Source of the DNA: Alphaproteobacteria bacterium
GTDB lineage: Bacteria > Pseudomonadota > Alphaproteobacteria > Micropepsales > Micropepsaceae
Direction of reading: 5' to 3'
NCBI GenBank assembly: GCA_947445215.1
Contig: CANFDA010000005.1
Location: 1-37,764 of the forward strand
DNA: 37,764 bases
Shown: one piece after another, positions 24,226 through 32,858 of the stretch
How the letters are laid out: each line of letters opens with the position of its first letter
Numbering within the stretch: position 1 is the stretch's first letter
Program-made: the position numbers and the translations under genes
Notes under the pieces: model-generated
Seen by the model: only the letters and a program-made list of their open reading frames with translations
Databases searched by the model: none
Told to the model about the DNA's origin: nothing

Positions 24226-25521
24226 ATGAAACGCGTCCTTGCCGCCACCTTGCTGCTTCTGAGTTCCGCGCCGGTGCTGGCCGGCCCGGCGGAAACCCGG
24301 CTGGCGCAGGCGGTGCGCGACAATGATGTGCGCGCCATGCGCGCCGCTATCGCCGCCAAGGCCAATGTCAATGCGCCGCTGCCCGACCACTCGACAGTGC
24401 TGGCCTGGGCGGTGGATCGCCAGAATGTGGAAGCGGTCCGCCTACTGCTGGCCTCCGGGGCGCAGCCACGCGCGCTGACGCCGGGCGAGGTCTCGCCGCT
24501 GGTCCTGGCCTGCGAGCTGGGCAATCCGGCCATCGTCGCGGCGCTGCTGCGCGCGGGCGCGGAAGCGACACAGGCTTCGGTGGTGGCGCTTTGCGCCGCC
24601 GCTTCGACACAGGCCGCCCTGGCGGCGCTGCAGGCGAAGGGCGGCAACGTCAACGCCACCGACAGCCAGAACCAGACGCCGCTGATGTGGGCCGCCATGT
24701 ATGGCAACACCGCCAATATCGCCTGGCTGCTGAAACACGGCGCCCGCGTCAACATGGTGGACCGGCGGGGCTTCACGCCGCTGTTCTTCGCCCTGCGCAG
24801 CAAGGTTCCCGCAGCCGCGACCCTGCTGATGGATGCAGGCGCCAATGTGAATGCGATCCTGGCCGACGGCACCTCGGTGGTGCAGGCGGCGGCGCTGGTG
24901 GGCAATGTGCATTTCGCCATGCAGGCCGTGCAGCATGGCGCCGATGTGAAGCGCGCCGATAGGGACGGGCGGCAGGTGATCCATCTGGCCGCGTCCACCG
25001 GCGACGCCGATTTCGTCAAGGCGGTACTGGCCATGGGTGGCGATCCCAACAGCCTCACCAGCCGGCCGGTCGTGATAACCGGTGGCCGTTTAACGCCCAT
25101 GCCGGTGTCGGCGACGCCGCTACACTTCGCCGCCCGGGCCGGGTCGGTGCCGGCGATGCGGGCGCTGGCAGAGGCGGGCGCAAAGCCTGACATCAAGGGG
25201 CCGGACGGCATGACGCTGGCGGTGGCGGCGGCGGGCAGCGGCAAGCTGGACGCCATGCAATATGCCTATGAACTGGACCCGCACCTGGATGTGCTGGTGC
25301 GCGGCGGCCGCAGCCTGATGCATGTGGCCGTGGCGGCGCGCGGCACGCTGCAGCCGCTGGAAGTGATCCAGTTCCTGGTGGACAAGGGCGCGCCCCTGGC
25401 CATCGCCGATGACAGCAAGGACACGCCGGGCGATGCGCTCAATCGGGGCGGCGACCAGGCGATACGGGAATATTACATCAAGCTGCTGCGCGACCGCGGC
25501 ATCATCAGCGAACGCCATTAA
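24226..25521 (+). CDS. Exported ankyrin-repeat protein
   Basis: The product has 431 residues and begins with a signal peptide (MKRVLAATLLLLSSAPVLAG). About ten ankyrin units follow, with typical helices and turns: STVLAWAVDRQNVEAVRLLL, SPLVLACELGNPAIVAALL, TPLMWAAMYGNTANIAWLL, TPLFFALRSKVPAAATLL and TPLHFAARAGSVPAMRAL. A degenerate C-terminal unit ends in IREYYIKLLRDRG. There is no enzyme domain, so it is probably a scaffold or binding protein in the periplasm. It starts seven bases after the DUF1552 stop, so the three genes from 20482 should be one operon, and the ankyrin protein is a likely partner of the two DUF proteins. Confidence 0.88.
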   Translation: MKRVLAATLLLLSSAPVLAGPAETRLAQAVRDNDVRAMRAAIAAKANVNAPLPDHSTVLAWAVDRQNVEAVRLLLASGAQPRALTPGEVSPLVLACELGNPAIVAALLRAGAEATQASVVALCAAASTQAALAALQAKGGNVNATDSQNQTPLMWAAMYGNTANIAWLLKHGARVNMVDRRGFTPLFFALRSKVPAAATLLMDAGANVNAILADGTSVVQAAALVGNVHFAMQAVQHGADVKRADRDGRQVIHLAASTGDADFVKAVLAMGGDPNSLTSRPVVITGGRLTPMPVSATPLHFAARAGSVPAMRALAEAGAKPDIKGPDGMTLAVAAAGSGKLDAMQYAYELDPHLDVLVRGGRSLMHVAVAARGTLQPLEVIQFLVDKGAPLAIADDSKDTPGDALNRGGDQAIREYYIKLLRDRGIISERH

Positions 25522-25524
25522 GGC

Positions 25525-25578
25525 TTACTGGCCCAGCATCTCCAGCCGCTCTTTCAATTCCTTCACCGCCACAAAGGC
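25525..25578 (-). pseudogene. 3' end fragment of a minus-strand gene
   Basis: From 25578 down to the TAA at 25525 the minus strand reads AFVAVKELKERLEMLGQ, a believable protein C-terminus. An in-frame TAG immediately upstream (25579-25581), with no possible start, shows that only the end of a gene remains. The parent family is not recognised. The fragment ends three bases after the ankyrin stop codon and abuts a ligase fragment that runs the other way. Confidence 0.4.
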
Positions 25579-25695
25579 CTATCGCGCTCGGCCCGGCACA
25601 AGTCCGGCGTCGCTATGCGCTTTCCCCGTATCAGCCGGATTCGCTGGGACAAGCCCGCCCGCGAGGCCGATGACCTGTCGATCCTGAAAAATTGA
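25579..25695 (+). pseudogene. C-terminal fragment of an ATP-dependent DNA ligase
   Basis: In this frame the stretch encodes RHKSGVAMRFPRISRIRWDK, then PAREADDLSILKN and a TGA stop at 25693-25695. ATP-dependent DNA ligases end in this way: a RHKSG...RFPR strand, then the conserved R.DKP motif (motif VI region) and an EAD..L tail. Nothing of the adenylation domain lies upstream; before about 25580 the DNA belongs to another gene's end. It is therefore a remnant of about 38 residues and cannot be active. Confidence 0.6.
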
Positions 25696-25731
25696 TAGAC
25701 AAATTATTGACTTACAACCGGTGGGTTGGGA

Positions 25732-25759
25732 TTGAAGGGGTCCCGGGCAGGTGTATGAT
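25732..25759 (+). promoter_or_regulatory. Likely promoter of the ThuA-like gene
   Basis: TTGAAG (25732-25737), a 16-base spacer and TATGAT (25754-25759) form a good sigma-70-type promoter 33 bases before the ATG at 25792. A further TTGACT at 25707-25712 lies upstream. Confidence 0.5.
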
Positions 25760-25791
25760 GCCTCCATACCAACAAAGCCCAGGGGAGGACT

Positions 25792-27060
25792 ATGAGCTTT
25801 CATCTTAGCCGCGCATCCAAGCGCGCAGTATCAATTTTTTCCGTGCTGGGAACGGCCGTGGCCGGCGCCGTGCTGCTTGGCGGCGCCTTTGCGCAGCAGG
25901 CCGCTGCGCCGCTGGTCAATCCGCCCGGCGTCTCCATCTCGCGACCGCCGCTCAACACCGATCCCAGCACCTGGGTTGGTTGCACCCATGTCGCCAAGGG
26001 TGGTCCGGCCGGCGTTCCTGGCCAGCTCTGCGCCCCTTCGATACAGACCGGCACTCCGGCGATCCAGGCCCAGCTGACCGCGCAGCGTGACGCTTACCTC
26101 GTCGCCAATCCGGCCCCGGCCGGTGGCCCTGGCGGCGCCACGCCTGCACCGCAGGCGCCGGTCGTTTGCGGTCCCAATCCGTATGTCACCGCTGCTCCGG
26201 CGCCTGCCGGTGGCCGTGGTCCGGCCCGCATGCCGCAGAACGGTCGCGGCCCGATCCGCGTCGCCTTCATCACCCAGGGCCATGAGTATGAGCGCGAGCA
26301 GCTCGCGCAGATGCTCGATTGCCTGGGCGATGACATCAAGTACAGCCACATCGAATACCCGGCGGCTGAGCTGGCCCTGACCCCGGCAGCAGGCAAGAAC
26401 TTCTTCGACGTCTATGTGTTCTTCGACCTGGGCGGTCCGGGCGTTGGCGTGCCGGGCCCCAAGGGCGAACCCGGCTATCGCTTTTATCCCGATCCGTCGC
26501 CGGCGCTGAAGCGCAACTTCGAAGCGCTGGTGAAGTCGGGCAATTCGGGCATGGTGTTCCTTCACCACGCCGCCGCTGCCTGGGCCCATACTTGGCCGGA
26601 ATATTCGGAAGTGGTGGGCGGCGCCTGCGACTGGTATGCGCCGGTCACCGTGCGTGGCGTGCTCGATCCGCATCACGGCTACTACGGCAACACCCAGCAG
26701 ACGTTGACGATCCAGGACCGCAATCACGCCCTGGCGCGCAACCTGCCGGCCACCTATCAGGTGACCGACGAGGCGTATGCCTGCGCCTGGTTCCCGGACT
26801 CGGTGAAGCCGTTCGCGACCACCACGTTCGCGCCGCCGGATCCGCTGGTGAACCTGAACCCCAAGCGCCAGTTCTCGAACCTGGCGGCCTGGTACAAAGC
26901 CTCGGAAAACACCCCGGTCTTCTACACTCAGGTCGGTCACGGAAATTCGCCGTGGCGCGTGGCGGAGTATCAGCTGATGATCCGCAACGCGATCCGCTGG
27001 GCCGCGTCGCCGGAAGCCCATGCCTGGGCCAAGGCCAACCGCCAGCCGATCTGGAAGTAG
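25792..27060 (+). CDS. Exported ThuA-like domain protein
   Basis: The product has 422 residues. The ATG at 25792 follows AGGGGAGGAC and gives a long signal peptide (basic start, then VLGTAVAGAVLLGGAFAQQ). A Pro/Ala/Gly-rich N-terminal third with Cys residues follows, up to about residue 155. The rest is a ThuA-like fold (trehalose-utilisation family, glutamine-amidotransferase-like): RVAFITQGHEYEREQLAQML, FFDVYVFFD, SGMVFLHHAAAAW with WPEYSEVVGG, a HHGYYGN region, TYQVTDEAYA and a PVFYTQVGHG strand before WRVAEYQLMIRNAIRWA. ThuA domains are linked to sugar use and carbohydrate-related binding, and the reaction is not settled for this group. It has its own promoter and terminator. Confidence 0.8.
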   Translation: MSFHLSRASKRAVSIFSVLGTAVAGAVLLGGAFAQQAAAPLVNPPGVSISRPPLNTDPSTWVGCTHVAKGGPAGVPGQLCAPSIQTGTPAIQAQLTAQRDAYLVANPAPAGGPGGATPAPQAPVVCGPNPYVTAAPAPAGGRGPARMPQNGRGPIRVAFITQGHEYEREQLAQMLDCLGDDIKYSHIEYPAAELALTPAAGKNFFDVYVFFDLGGPGVGVPGPKGEPGYRFYPDPSPALKRNFEALVKSGNSGMVFLHHAAAAWAHTWPEYSEVVGGACDWYAPVTVRGVLDPHHGYYGNTQQTLTIQDRNHALARNLPATYQVTDEAYACAWFPDSVKPFATTTFAPPDPLVNLNPKRQFSNLAAWYKASENTPVFYTQVGHGNSPWRVAEYQLMIRNAIRWAASPEAHAWAKANRQPIWK

Positions 27061-27080
27061 GCCGTAAGCAAACGGAACAG

Positions 27081-27120
27081 GGCCGGGGGATGGGAAACCA
27101 TCCTCCGGCCTTTTCTTTTT
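27081..27120 (+). terminator. Terminator of the ThuA-like gene
   Basis: A 13-bp stem (27081-27093 with 27098-27110, one G-T pair) closes a GAAA loop and is followed by TTTTCTTTTT. It begins 21 bases after the stop codon. Confidence 0.93.
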
Positions 27121-27213
27121 GTAATCGCCATCTTTTGGACACTGGAGCGCCATTGACGCCGCCCAGCCAAGGGGCACTATGCCCGCGCAGAGCTTCCGCA
27201 GTTGGAGAATGCC

Positions 27214-30024
27214 GTGATTGAACTTTTCAACACGCGCGCGGGGTTGCGCGCCGTTGTTGTTGCCGCTCTTCTGATCGCGTTTCCGGCGTTCGCCGCCGAA
27301 TGGCCCAAGAGCGACCTGCCGCCCGATCCCACTGTCACTCTCGGCACGCTGCCCAACGGGATGCGCTATGCCATCCGCCACAACGCGACGCCCACGGGCG
27401 AAGTTTCGGTGCGCTTCCACATCGCCGCCGGCGCCTTGCAGGAAGCGCCGCAACAGCGCGGCCTGGCGCACTTCCTGGAACACATGGCCTTCCGCGGTTC
27501 GGTCAAGGTCAAGGACGGCGAATATTCCCGCATGCTGGAGCGCATCGGCCTGCGCTTCGGTTCGGACACCAACGCCTCCACCGGCCAGGAAGAGACCATT
27601 TACCAGTTCGACCTGCCGCGTTCGGACGAAGTCTCGCTGGACACTGCCTTCACACTTTCGCGCGAAATCGCCAGCAACCTCATCATCGCGCCCGACGCCG
27701 CCAAGGCGGAATCCGGCGTGGTGGGCTCGGAACTGCGGCTGCGCGACGTGCCGTCGTTCCAGTCGGGCCTGACGCGGCTGGAATTCCTGCTTGGCGACAA
27801 GCGCGCGGCGCAGCTGCCGCATGGCGACGCCGCCGTGATAGCGCGCGGCTCGGTGGAGGAGCTGCGGGCCTATTACCACGCCTATTACCGGCCTGAGCGC
27901 GCCACTCTCATTGTCGTGGGGGATATAGATCCGGCGAAAATCGAAGCCCGGATCAAGCAGACTTTCGCGGACTGGAAAGGCGTCGGCCCCGCCATCGCCG
28001 ACCCCAAGCTCGCCATCCCGCTGGGCCGCGGGCTGGAAGTGAAAAGCTTCAGCGGCAAGGGCGTCTCCAACACCGTTTCGCTGACGTGGGTCAGCGCACC
28101 GCAGCCGATGCCCTCCACGATGGTGACGGAGCGGGCGCAGTTGATCGAGATGCTGGCGCTGCGCGTTCTCAATCGCCGCTACCAGGAAGAATCCGTCACG
28201 CCGCAGCGGCCCTTCACCCGCGCCAACGTCTCCACTGGGCAAAGCTACCAGGCGGTGCGCATGGCCTCGCTGTCGGTGGGCTACCAGCCGGGCCATTGGA
28301 AGACGGCCCTGGTCACCGCCGAAAAGATGCGGCTCGCCATCCTGGAAACCGGCGTCACGCAGGGCGAACTGGACCGCGCCATGACGGAATTCCGCGCCGG
28401 GCTGGAACAGCGCGCCGAAACCACGGCGACGCGGCCCACCCGCAGTATCGTCAATTCCATCCTGCAGGCGCTTGGCGACAACGAGGTTTACACCAGCGAT
28501 ACGCGCGACCTGGCCGCCTATGATGCCTATGTCAAAGGCTTGACCCTGGCGGAAGTCAATAAGGCGTTGCGCGATGCCTTCATCGGCGGCGGGCCGCTGA
28601 TCTTCGCCAGCGGCGAGGACGCATTTGAAGGCGGCGACGAGGCGGTGAAGGCCACCTATCTGGAAGCGCAGAAGGCGGATCGCAGCGCGCTCACCGCCGC
28701 CGTGGTCAAGCCCTGGGCCTATACCGATTTCGGCGCGCCGGGCACGGTAGCCGCTACCCAGACGCTTGCCGATGTCGGCGCGACCCAGCTGCGCTTCGCC
28801 AATGGCGTGCGGTTGACGGTGAAGCCGACCAAGTTCCGCGCCAACCAGATCGAAGTGCAAGTGAAGGTGGGCAATGGCCGCCTGGATCTGCCGCGCGACC
28901 GCATCACCGTCACCTGGGCGGGCGGCGCGGTGATCTCCGGTGGCCTGAAGCAAATGACCTCGACCGAGATTTCGCGCGCCCTGGCGGGACGGCAGGTCGG
29001 CACCGGCTTCGGCATCGGCGAAGACGGCTTTGTTTTCTCGGGCTCCACCATTCCGCGCGACCTGACGCTGCAGATGGAAATGATGGCGGCCTATGTCCGC
29101 GAGCCGGGCTTCCGCGAAGAGAGTTTCGAGCGGGCGCGCTTCGCCTATCTGGAACGGCTGCGCAATGCCGGCACGACGCCGGGTTCGGTGATGAGCCTGA
29201 AGCTGCCGGAAATCCTGCATGACGGCGACAAGCGCTGGGCCTCGGCCGGGATGGCAGAGGTCGAAGCGGCCAAGCCCGAGGATCTGCGCAACCTGCTGAC
29301 GCCGATGCTGGAGAAGGGCGCCATTGATGTCACCATCGTCGGCAATGTGACGCTGGAACAGGCGATCGCCGCCACGGCGCGCACCTTCGGCGCCTTCGCG
29401 CCACGGACCGAGGCGCGCATTATCGCTAACGCCACCAACACCACCCGTCTGCCCGCCGGTGCCAAGGAACCGACGCGGCTGATCACCACCGACCAGAAGG
29501 GCCAGGAGATCGCCACCGTGGTGTGGCCGACGCAGGGCCGTTTCCCCGACCTCAAGGCCAGCATCACCTTGCAGGTGTTGAGCACGGTGATGAACGACCG
29601 GCTGTTCGACCGCATGCGCGGGCTGGGCGCGGTCTATAGCGCGCAGGTGAACGGAACATCGTCCAAGGTGTTCGACTATGGCTATGTCCAGGCGTTGGCG
29701 CAGTTGCAGCCTTCCGCCACCACGCTGTTCCACGAGGAGCTGGTCAAGATCGTCGCCGATCTGCAGGCGGGCAATCTGACCGAAGACGAGCTGACGCGGG
29801 CGCGCGAACCGGCGCTGGAATCGCTGCGCCGCTCGCGCGAGACCAATGATTATTGGGTCTCGGTGCTGGACGATACGTCCTACAATCCGGCCAAGCTTGA
29901 GCTGGCGCGGCAGTATGAGCCCATCCTGCGCAGCCTGACCGCCGCCGATGTCGTGGCGGCGGCGCGCAAATATCTGACGGACGCCGGGGCGATCCGGATC
30001 TCGGTGGGGCCGTCCGCCTCATAA
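27214..30024 (+). CDS. Exported M16-family zinc metallopeptidase
   Basis: The product has 936 residues. The GTG at 27214 is chosen because GGAG lies six bases ahead; the TTG at 27202 overlaps that site. A signal peptide follows (LRAVVVAALLIAFPAFAA). The N-terminal half holds the inverted zinc motif HFLEH (His86, Glu89, His90) in RGLAHFLEHMAFRGS, with the distal Glu expected in the helix around AKAESGVVGSELR. The family's R/Y substrate-binding region lies in the C-terminal half (DRLFDRMRGLGAVYSAQV). Both halves have the pitrilysin-type repeat (two peptidase folds, the second inactive), so it is a one-chain clamp enzyme that degrades short peptides, probably in the periplasm. It is separate from the ThuA-like gene and converges on the phosphofructokinase gene. 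Confidence 0.92.
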   Translation: MIELFNTRAGLRAVVVAALLIAFPAFAAEWPKSDLPPDPTVTLGTLPNGMRYAIRHNATPTGEVSVRFHIAAGALQEAPQQRGLAHFLEHMAFRGSVKVKDGEYSRMLERIGLRFGSDTNASTGQEETIYQFDLPRSDEVSLDTAFTLSREIASNLIIAPDAAKAESGVVGSELRLRDVPSFQSGLTRLEFLLGDKRAAQLPHGDAAVIARGSVEELRAYYHAYYRPERATLIVVGDIDPAKIEARIKQTFADWKGVGPAIADPKLAIPLGRGLEVKSFSGKGVSNTVSLTWVSAPQPMPSTMVTERAQLIEMLALRVLNRRYQEESVTPQRPFTRANVSTGQSYQAVRMASLSVGYQPGHWKTALVTAEKMRLAILETGVTQGELDRAMTEFRAGLEQRAETTATRPTRSIVNSILQALGDNEVYTSDTRDLAAYDAYVKGLTLAEVNKALRDAFIGGGPLIFASGEDAFEGGDEAVKATYLEAQKADRSALTAAVVKPWAYTDFGAPGTVAATQTLADVGATQLRFANGVRLTVKPTKFRANQIEVQVKVGNGRLDLPRDRITVTWAGGAVISGGLKQMTSTEISRALAGRQVGTGFGIGEDGFVFSGSTIPRDLTLQMEMMAAYVREPGFREESFERARFAYLERLRNAGTTPGSVMSLKLPEILHDGDKRWASAGMAEVEAAKPEDLRNLLTPMLEKGAIDVTIVGNVTLEQAIAATARTFGAFAPRTEARIIANATNTTRLPAGAKEPTRLITTDQKGQEIATVVWPTQGRFPDLKASITLQVLSTVMNDRLFDRMRGLGAVYSAQVNGTSSKVFDYGYVQALAQLQPSATTLFHEELVKIVADLQAGNLTEDELTRAREPALESLRRSRETNDYWVSVLDDTSYNPAKLELARQYEPILRSLTAADVVAAARKYLTDAGAIRISVGPSAS

Positions 30025-30028
30025 GATT

Positions 30029-30060
30029 TCGCCCTCCCGCGCTTTCGCACGGGAGGGCGA
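30029..30060. terminator. Shared hairpin between converging genes
   Basis: An 11-bp stem (30029-30039 with 30050-30060) fills the gap between the M16 peptidase stop and the phosphofructokinase stop. Neither side has a good T run, so it is a weak two-way terminator or only an RNA end-stabilising hairpin. Confidence 0.5.
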
Positions 30061-30077
30061 TGGGTCTTTGGCGCAGA

Positions 30078-31292
30078 CTACTTCTTCAGGATTTTCGCGA
30101 TCCGCGCACCGGCCAGACGCGCCGCCACCGGCATGTCCGAGCCCAGAAGCGGCGCCAGGTAATTGTGGAACTGGGGGGTGACGCCATTGCCGGCGGCGTT
30201 GATAAATTCGTCGGGCATCACCTTGGTCAGGCCCGCGATCTGCTTCAGTTCGGAAAGCTGATACTCGGCGGCATAGTTGCCGGCGCGGTGGATGGTGACA
30301 GAACCATCCTTGTCGCCCCACATGGCATGCTGCACCGCCTTCTCGCCCACTTCGCGGGCCTCGCGCTGGTCGACATCGCTGACGCAGCCCAGAAAGCTGC
30401 GCTGGACATAGCCGAAGGTGTCGCCTCGCACGCGCTTCAGGCCCAGTTTTTCCTTTACCAGCTTGGTGAGCATGTCGGCCAGGGCGCCACCGGCCAGCTC
30501 GACATTGCCGTGCGGGTCTTTCTCCAGGGTGGAGAGCTTGGCGGCGATGGGGGTGTGGTCGGCATCGCCGATGCCTTCCGAAACAGCGATGACGCAGCGG
30601 CCGTGGCGGTCCATCTTCGCCTTCACATCGCCCAGGAACTTGTCGGTGTCGAAGGCGCGTTCCGGCACATAGATCAGGTGCGGGCCGTCTTCCGGATAGG
30701 TGCCGCCAAGCGCGGCGGCGGCGGTGAGGAAGCCGGCATGCCGGCCCATCACCACGCCGATATAGACGCCGGGCAAAGCGCGGTTGTCGAGATTGGCGCC
30801 GGCAAAGGCCTGGGCGACGAACTTGGCAGCGCTGGGAAAGCCCGGCGTGTGGTCATTCACCATCAGGTCGTTGTCGATGGTCTTGGGAATGTGGATGCAG
30901 CGCAGCTTGTAATTGGCCTTCTGCGCCTCTTCGGAGACGATGCGGACCGTGTCGGAGCTGTCATTGCCGCCGATATAGAAGAAGCTGCCGATGCCGTGCG
31001 CCTGCAAGCTCTTGAAGATTTCCTGGCAGTATTTCAGGTCGGGCTTATCGCGGGTCGAACCCAGCGCCGCCGACGGCGTCACCGCCACGCGCTCCAGATT
31101 GGCCACGGTCTCCTGCGTCAGGTCGCAGAAATCCTCGTTGACGATGCCGCGCACGCCGTGAAAGGCGCCATAGACCTTGCTGACATTCGCGAATTTGCGG
31201 GCTTCCAGCACCACGCCGACGAGCGACTGGTTGATGACGGCGGTGGGGCCGCCACCCTGGGCGACAAGAATCTTCGAACCGTTGTACGACAC
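30078..31292 (-). CDS. pfp: 6-phosphofructokinase, pyrophosphate-dependent type
   Basis: The product has 404 residues. The start is a GTG (31290-31292) with AGGG eight bases ahead; no ATG lies upstream in frame. The enzyme phosphorylates fructose 6-phosphate. The motifs point to pyrophosphate rather than ATP as donor. GGGPTAVIN opens the chain. GGNDSSDT has Asp where ATP enzymes have Gly. PKTIDND has Lys where ATP enzymes have Gly. MGRHAGFL and the PE(R/G) sugar-phosphate segment follow. The NDS form, with Asn before the Asp, is known in one group of pyrophosphate enzymes. It is cytoplasmic, reversible, and stands alone between converging and diverging neighbours. Confidence 0.88.
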   Translation of the reverse strand: MSYNGSKILVAQGGGPTAVINQSLVGVVLEARKFANVSKVYGAFHGVRGIVNEDFCDLTQETVANLERVAVTPSAALGSTRDKPDLKYCQEIFKSLQAHGIGSFFYIGGNDSSDTVRIVSEEAQKANYKLRCIHIPKTIDNDLMVNDHTPGFPSAAKFVAQAFAGANLDNRALPGVYIGVVMGRHAGFLTAAAALGGTYPEDGPHLIYVPERAFDTDKFLGDVKAKMDRHGRCVIAVSEGIGDADHTPIAAKLSTLEKDPHGNVELAGGALADMLTKLVKEKLGLKRVRGDTFGYVQRSFLGCVSDVDQREAREVGEKAVQHAMWGDKDGSVTIHRAGNYAAEYQLSELKQIAGLTKVMPDEFINAAGNGVTPQFHNYLAPLLGSDMPVAARLAGARIAKILKK

Positions 31293-31377
31293 GGAAGGCC
31301 CTCTTTTTATGTTGCAGCGCCGAAAAGCCCCGGCGCATCCGATTTTCTCGGGGGAGTAATAGGCTGGAAGTTAATCC

Positions 31378-31404
31378 TTGTCAGCCCGGACTTTTTGCTA
31401 TGAT
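31378..31404 (+). promoter_or_regulatory. Possible promoter of esterase copy 2
   Basis: TTGTCA (31378-31383) and TATGAT (31399-31404) are separated by 15 bases, slightly short. The start codon is 43 bases downstream. A GACAA half-site follows at 31406-31410. Confidence 0.35.
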
Positions 31405-31446
31405 CAGACAAATCGTCGGCTGACAGAGCGGTACTTGGGGGAAAGC

Positions 31447-32598
31447 ATGAAAATTCGGCTCACCATCGTATCCTTTGCTATCGCAACCGCGCTTACCGCC
31501 GCGCTGGCGCAGGTGCCGCCTCCCACCCCAATACCCGCTACCGCGCCCGCGCCAGCGGCCAATCCGGCACCGCCGCAATTCCCCGTGGGCGGCACCGACA
31601 ATATTTCCGACGGCGACACTGTGATCGGCCCCGACTATTCGACCGCCGACGAGATGCGCGCCAATCCCGCCTGGGCCACCGGCGAGCTACACCAGTTCGT
31701 CATGCATGCGAAGGACAGCAAGATATATCCCGGCCGCAAGCGCAAACCCAGCTATCAGGCCGATACGGCACGTTCGCCGGGTGGGCGTGGCAACGCCGTA
31801 CCCGGCGACGTGCAGTGGGTGGATGCGCCCTACGAGCCGCGTCCGGTCTGGGTCTATATCCCGGCCGGCACCAATCCCAGAACGCCCATGCCGGTGATCA
31901 TCGTGCAGGATGGCCGCGGTTATCAGGATCAGGTGCGCCGCGCCATCGATGCCGGCATCGCGCAGAAGAAGATTCCACCGATGGTGATGGTGGCGTTGCA
32001 GCCGGGCTCGGTGCCGCTGGGCGCGCGCGTCGCGGAAGACGCGCAGGGCAGCCAGCGCGGCTATGAATATGACACCGTGAACGGCCGCTACAGCGACTTC
32101 ATCGAGACCGAGGTGCTGCCGCTGGTTTCGAAGAAATACAACATCATCTTCAGCAAAGACCCTGAAGCCCGCGCCACGCTGGGGGGTTCATCGGGCGCGG
32201 CGGCGGCCTTCACCATGGCCTGGTTCCACCCGGAGCGCTATCGCCGCGTGGTGATCTTCTCGCCCACCTTTGTGAACCAGCAGTCACCGGTGGACTCCGC
32301 CAACCCGCGCGGCGCCTGGGAGTATCACGCGACCATTATCCCCAATACACCAAAGAAATCGCTGCGTATCTGGATGCAAGTGGGCGAACGCGACAACCGC
32401 TATGAGGACCAGGAAAGCACCTGGCACAATTGGGTAATGGCGGCGAACCGCACCGCGGCGGCGTTCAAGGCCAAGGGCTACAACTACCGCTATGTCTTCT
32501 CGAAGGACGCCGGTCACACGGACCAGCGGGTGCGCGAGCAGACCATGTCGGCGGCCCTGGAATATGTCTGGCAGGGCTACAAGCCGACTGGGCGTTAG
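31447..32598 (+). CDS. Exported esterase of the enterochelin-esterase-like family, copy 2
   Basis: The product has 383 residues. The ATG at 31447 follows TTGGGGGAAAGC and gives a signal peptide (MKIRLTIVSFAIATALTAALA), then a Pro/Ala-rich linker. It is a paralogue of the esterase at 19269-20285: both share IGPDY, DSKIYPG, SQRG.EYDT, the AYHPE/WFHPE region, TFVNQ.SP and PRGAWEYHA. The nucleophile elbow is LGGSSGAAAA and the likely catalytic His is in KDAGHTDQR. It has about 45 more residues in the N-terminal part (GRGNAVPGDVQWVDAPYEPR). It should cleave an ester outside the cytoplasm. The substrate is unknown. Its stop overlaps the stop of a degraded minus-strand gene. Confidence 0.82.
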   Translation: MKIRLTIVSFAIATALTAALAQVPPPTPIPATAPAPAANPAPPQFPVGGTDNISDGDTVIGPDYSTADEMRANPAWATGELHQFVMHAKDSKIYPGRKRKPSYQADTARSPGGRGNAVPGDVQWVDAPYEPRPVWVYIPAGTNPRTPMPVIIVQDGRGYQDQVRRAIDAGIAQKKIPPMVMVALQPGSVPLGARVAEDAQGSQRGYEYDTVNGRYSDFIETEVLPLVSKKYNIIFSKDPEARATLGGSSGAAAAFTMAWFHPERYRRVVIFSPTFVNQQSPVDSANPRGAWEYHATIIPNTPKKSLRIWMQVGERDNRYEDQESTWHNWVMAANRTAAAFKAKGYNYRYVFSKDAGHTDQRVREQTMSAALEYVWQGYKPTGR

Positions 32599-32858
32599 CT
32601 AGGCACGCCGTTCCGGCGCAGAAGATCGCGCAGGTCGAGCAGGGCGGGAAAGACCTCGTTGTTGCGGTCATGCCCTGCCTCGTACCAGGATAGTTTTTCC
32701 TGCTCCACGACCTCCTTGTCTCCGTGGAATATCTTCTCCGTGAATCAGGCGATGAAGGGCCAGGCGATGGCGGTGAGCAGCGGAATCTTGGCCTTCTTTA
32801 CCGAGAGAAAGCCGAAGGTGTGATTTCGTTTCTGCGCCGTGCTGATCGGCGTGTAGCA
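32595..32858 (-). pseudogene. C-terminal fragment of a probable Rieske-type ring-hydroxylating oxygenase
   Basis: Read from 32858 down to the TAA at 32595, one frame gives a good protein end: YTPIS, KKAKIPLLTAIAWPFIA, a TGA stop at 32745-32747, then FTEKIFHGDKEVVEQEK, WYEAGHDRNNEVFPALLDLR and DLLRRNGVPS. The pattern of a PFI.WFTE.IF..D..VVE stretch and a LR.LL...GVP tail fits the catalytic-domain end of Rieske oxygenase alpha subunits. The TGA probably replaces a TGG (Trp). The front of the gene, including the Rieske cluster, is missing. It is therefore both truncated and interrupted. The family name is moderately sure; the broken state is clear. Confidence 0.5.

Noticed and set aside
23685-25256. 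A 523-codon minus-strand frame over the DUF1552 and ankyrin genes
   Set aside because: Ser/Ala-rich shadow of two strongly recognised plus-strand genes; no start signal and no domain.
25831-29733. A 1300-codon open frame on the minus strand across the ThuA-like and M16 genes
   Set aside because: Its product is His/Arg/Gly-rich low complexity without any domain, and it runs antisense to two well-recognised genes. In GC-rich DNA such long antisense frames arise from codon bias.
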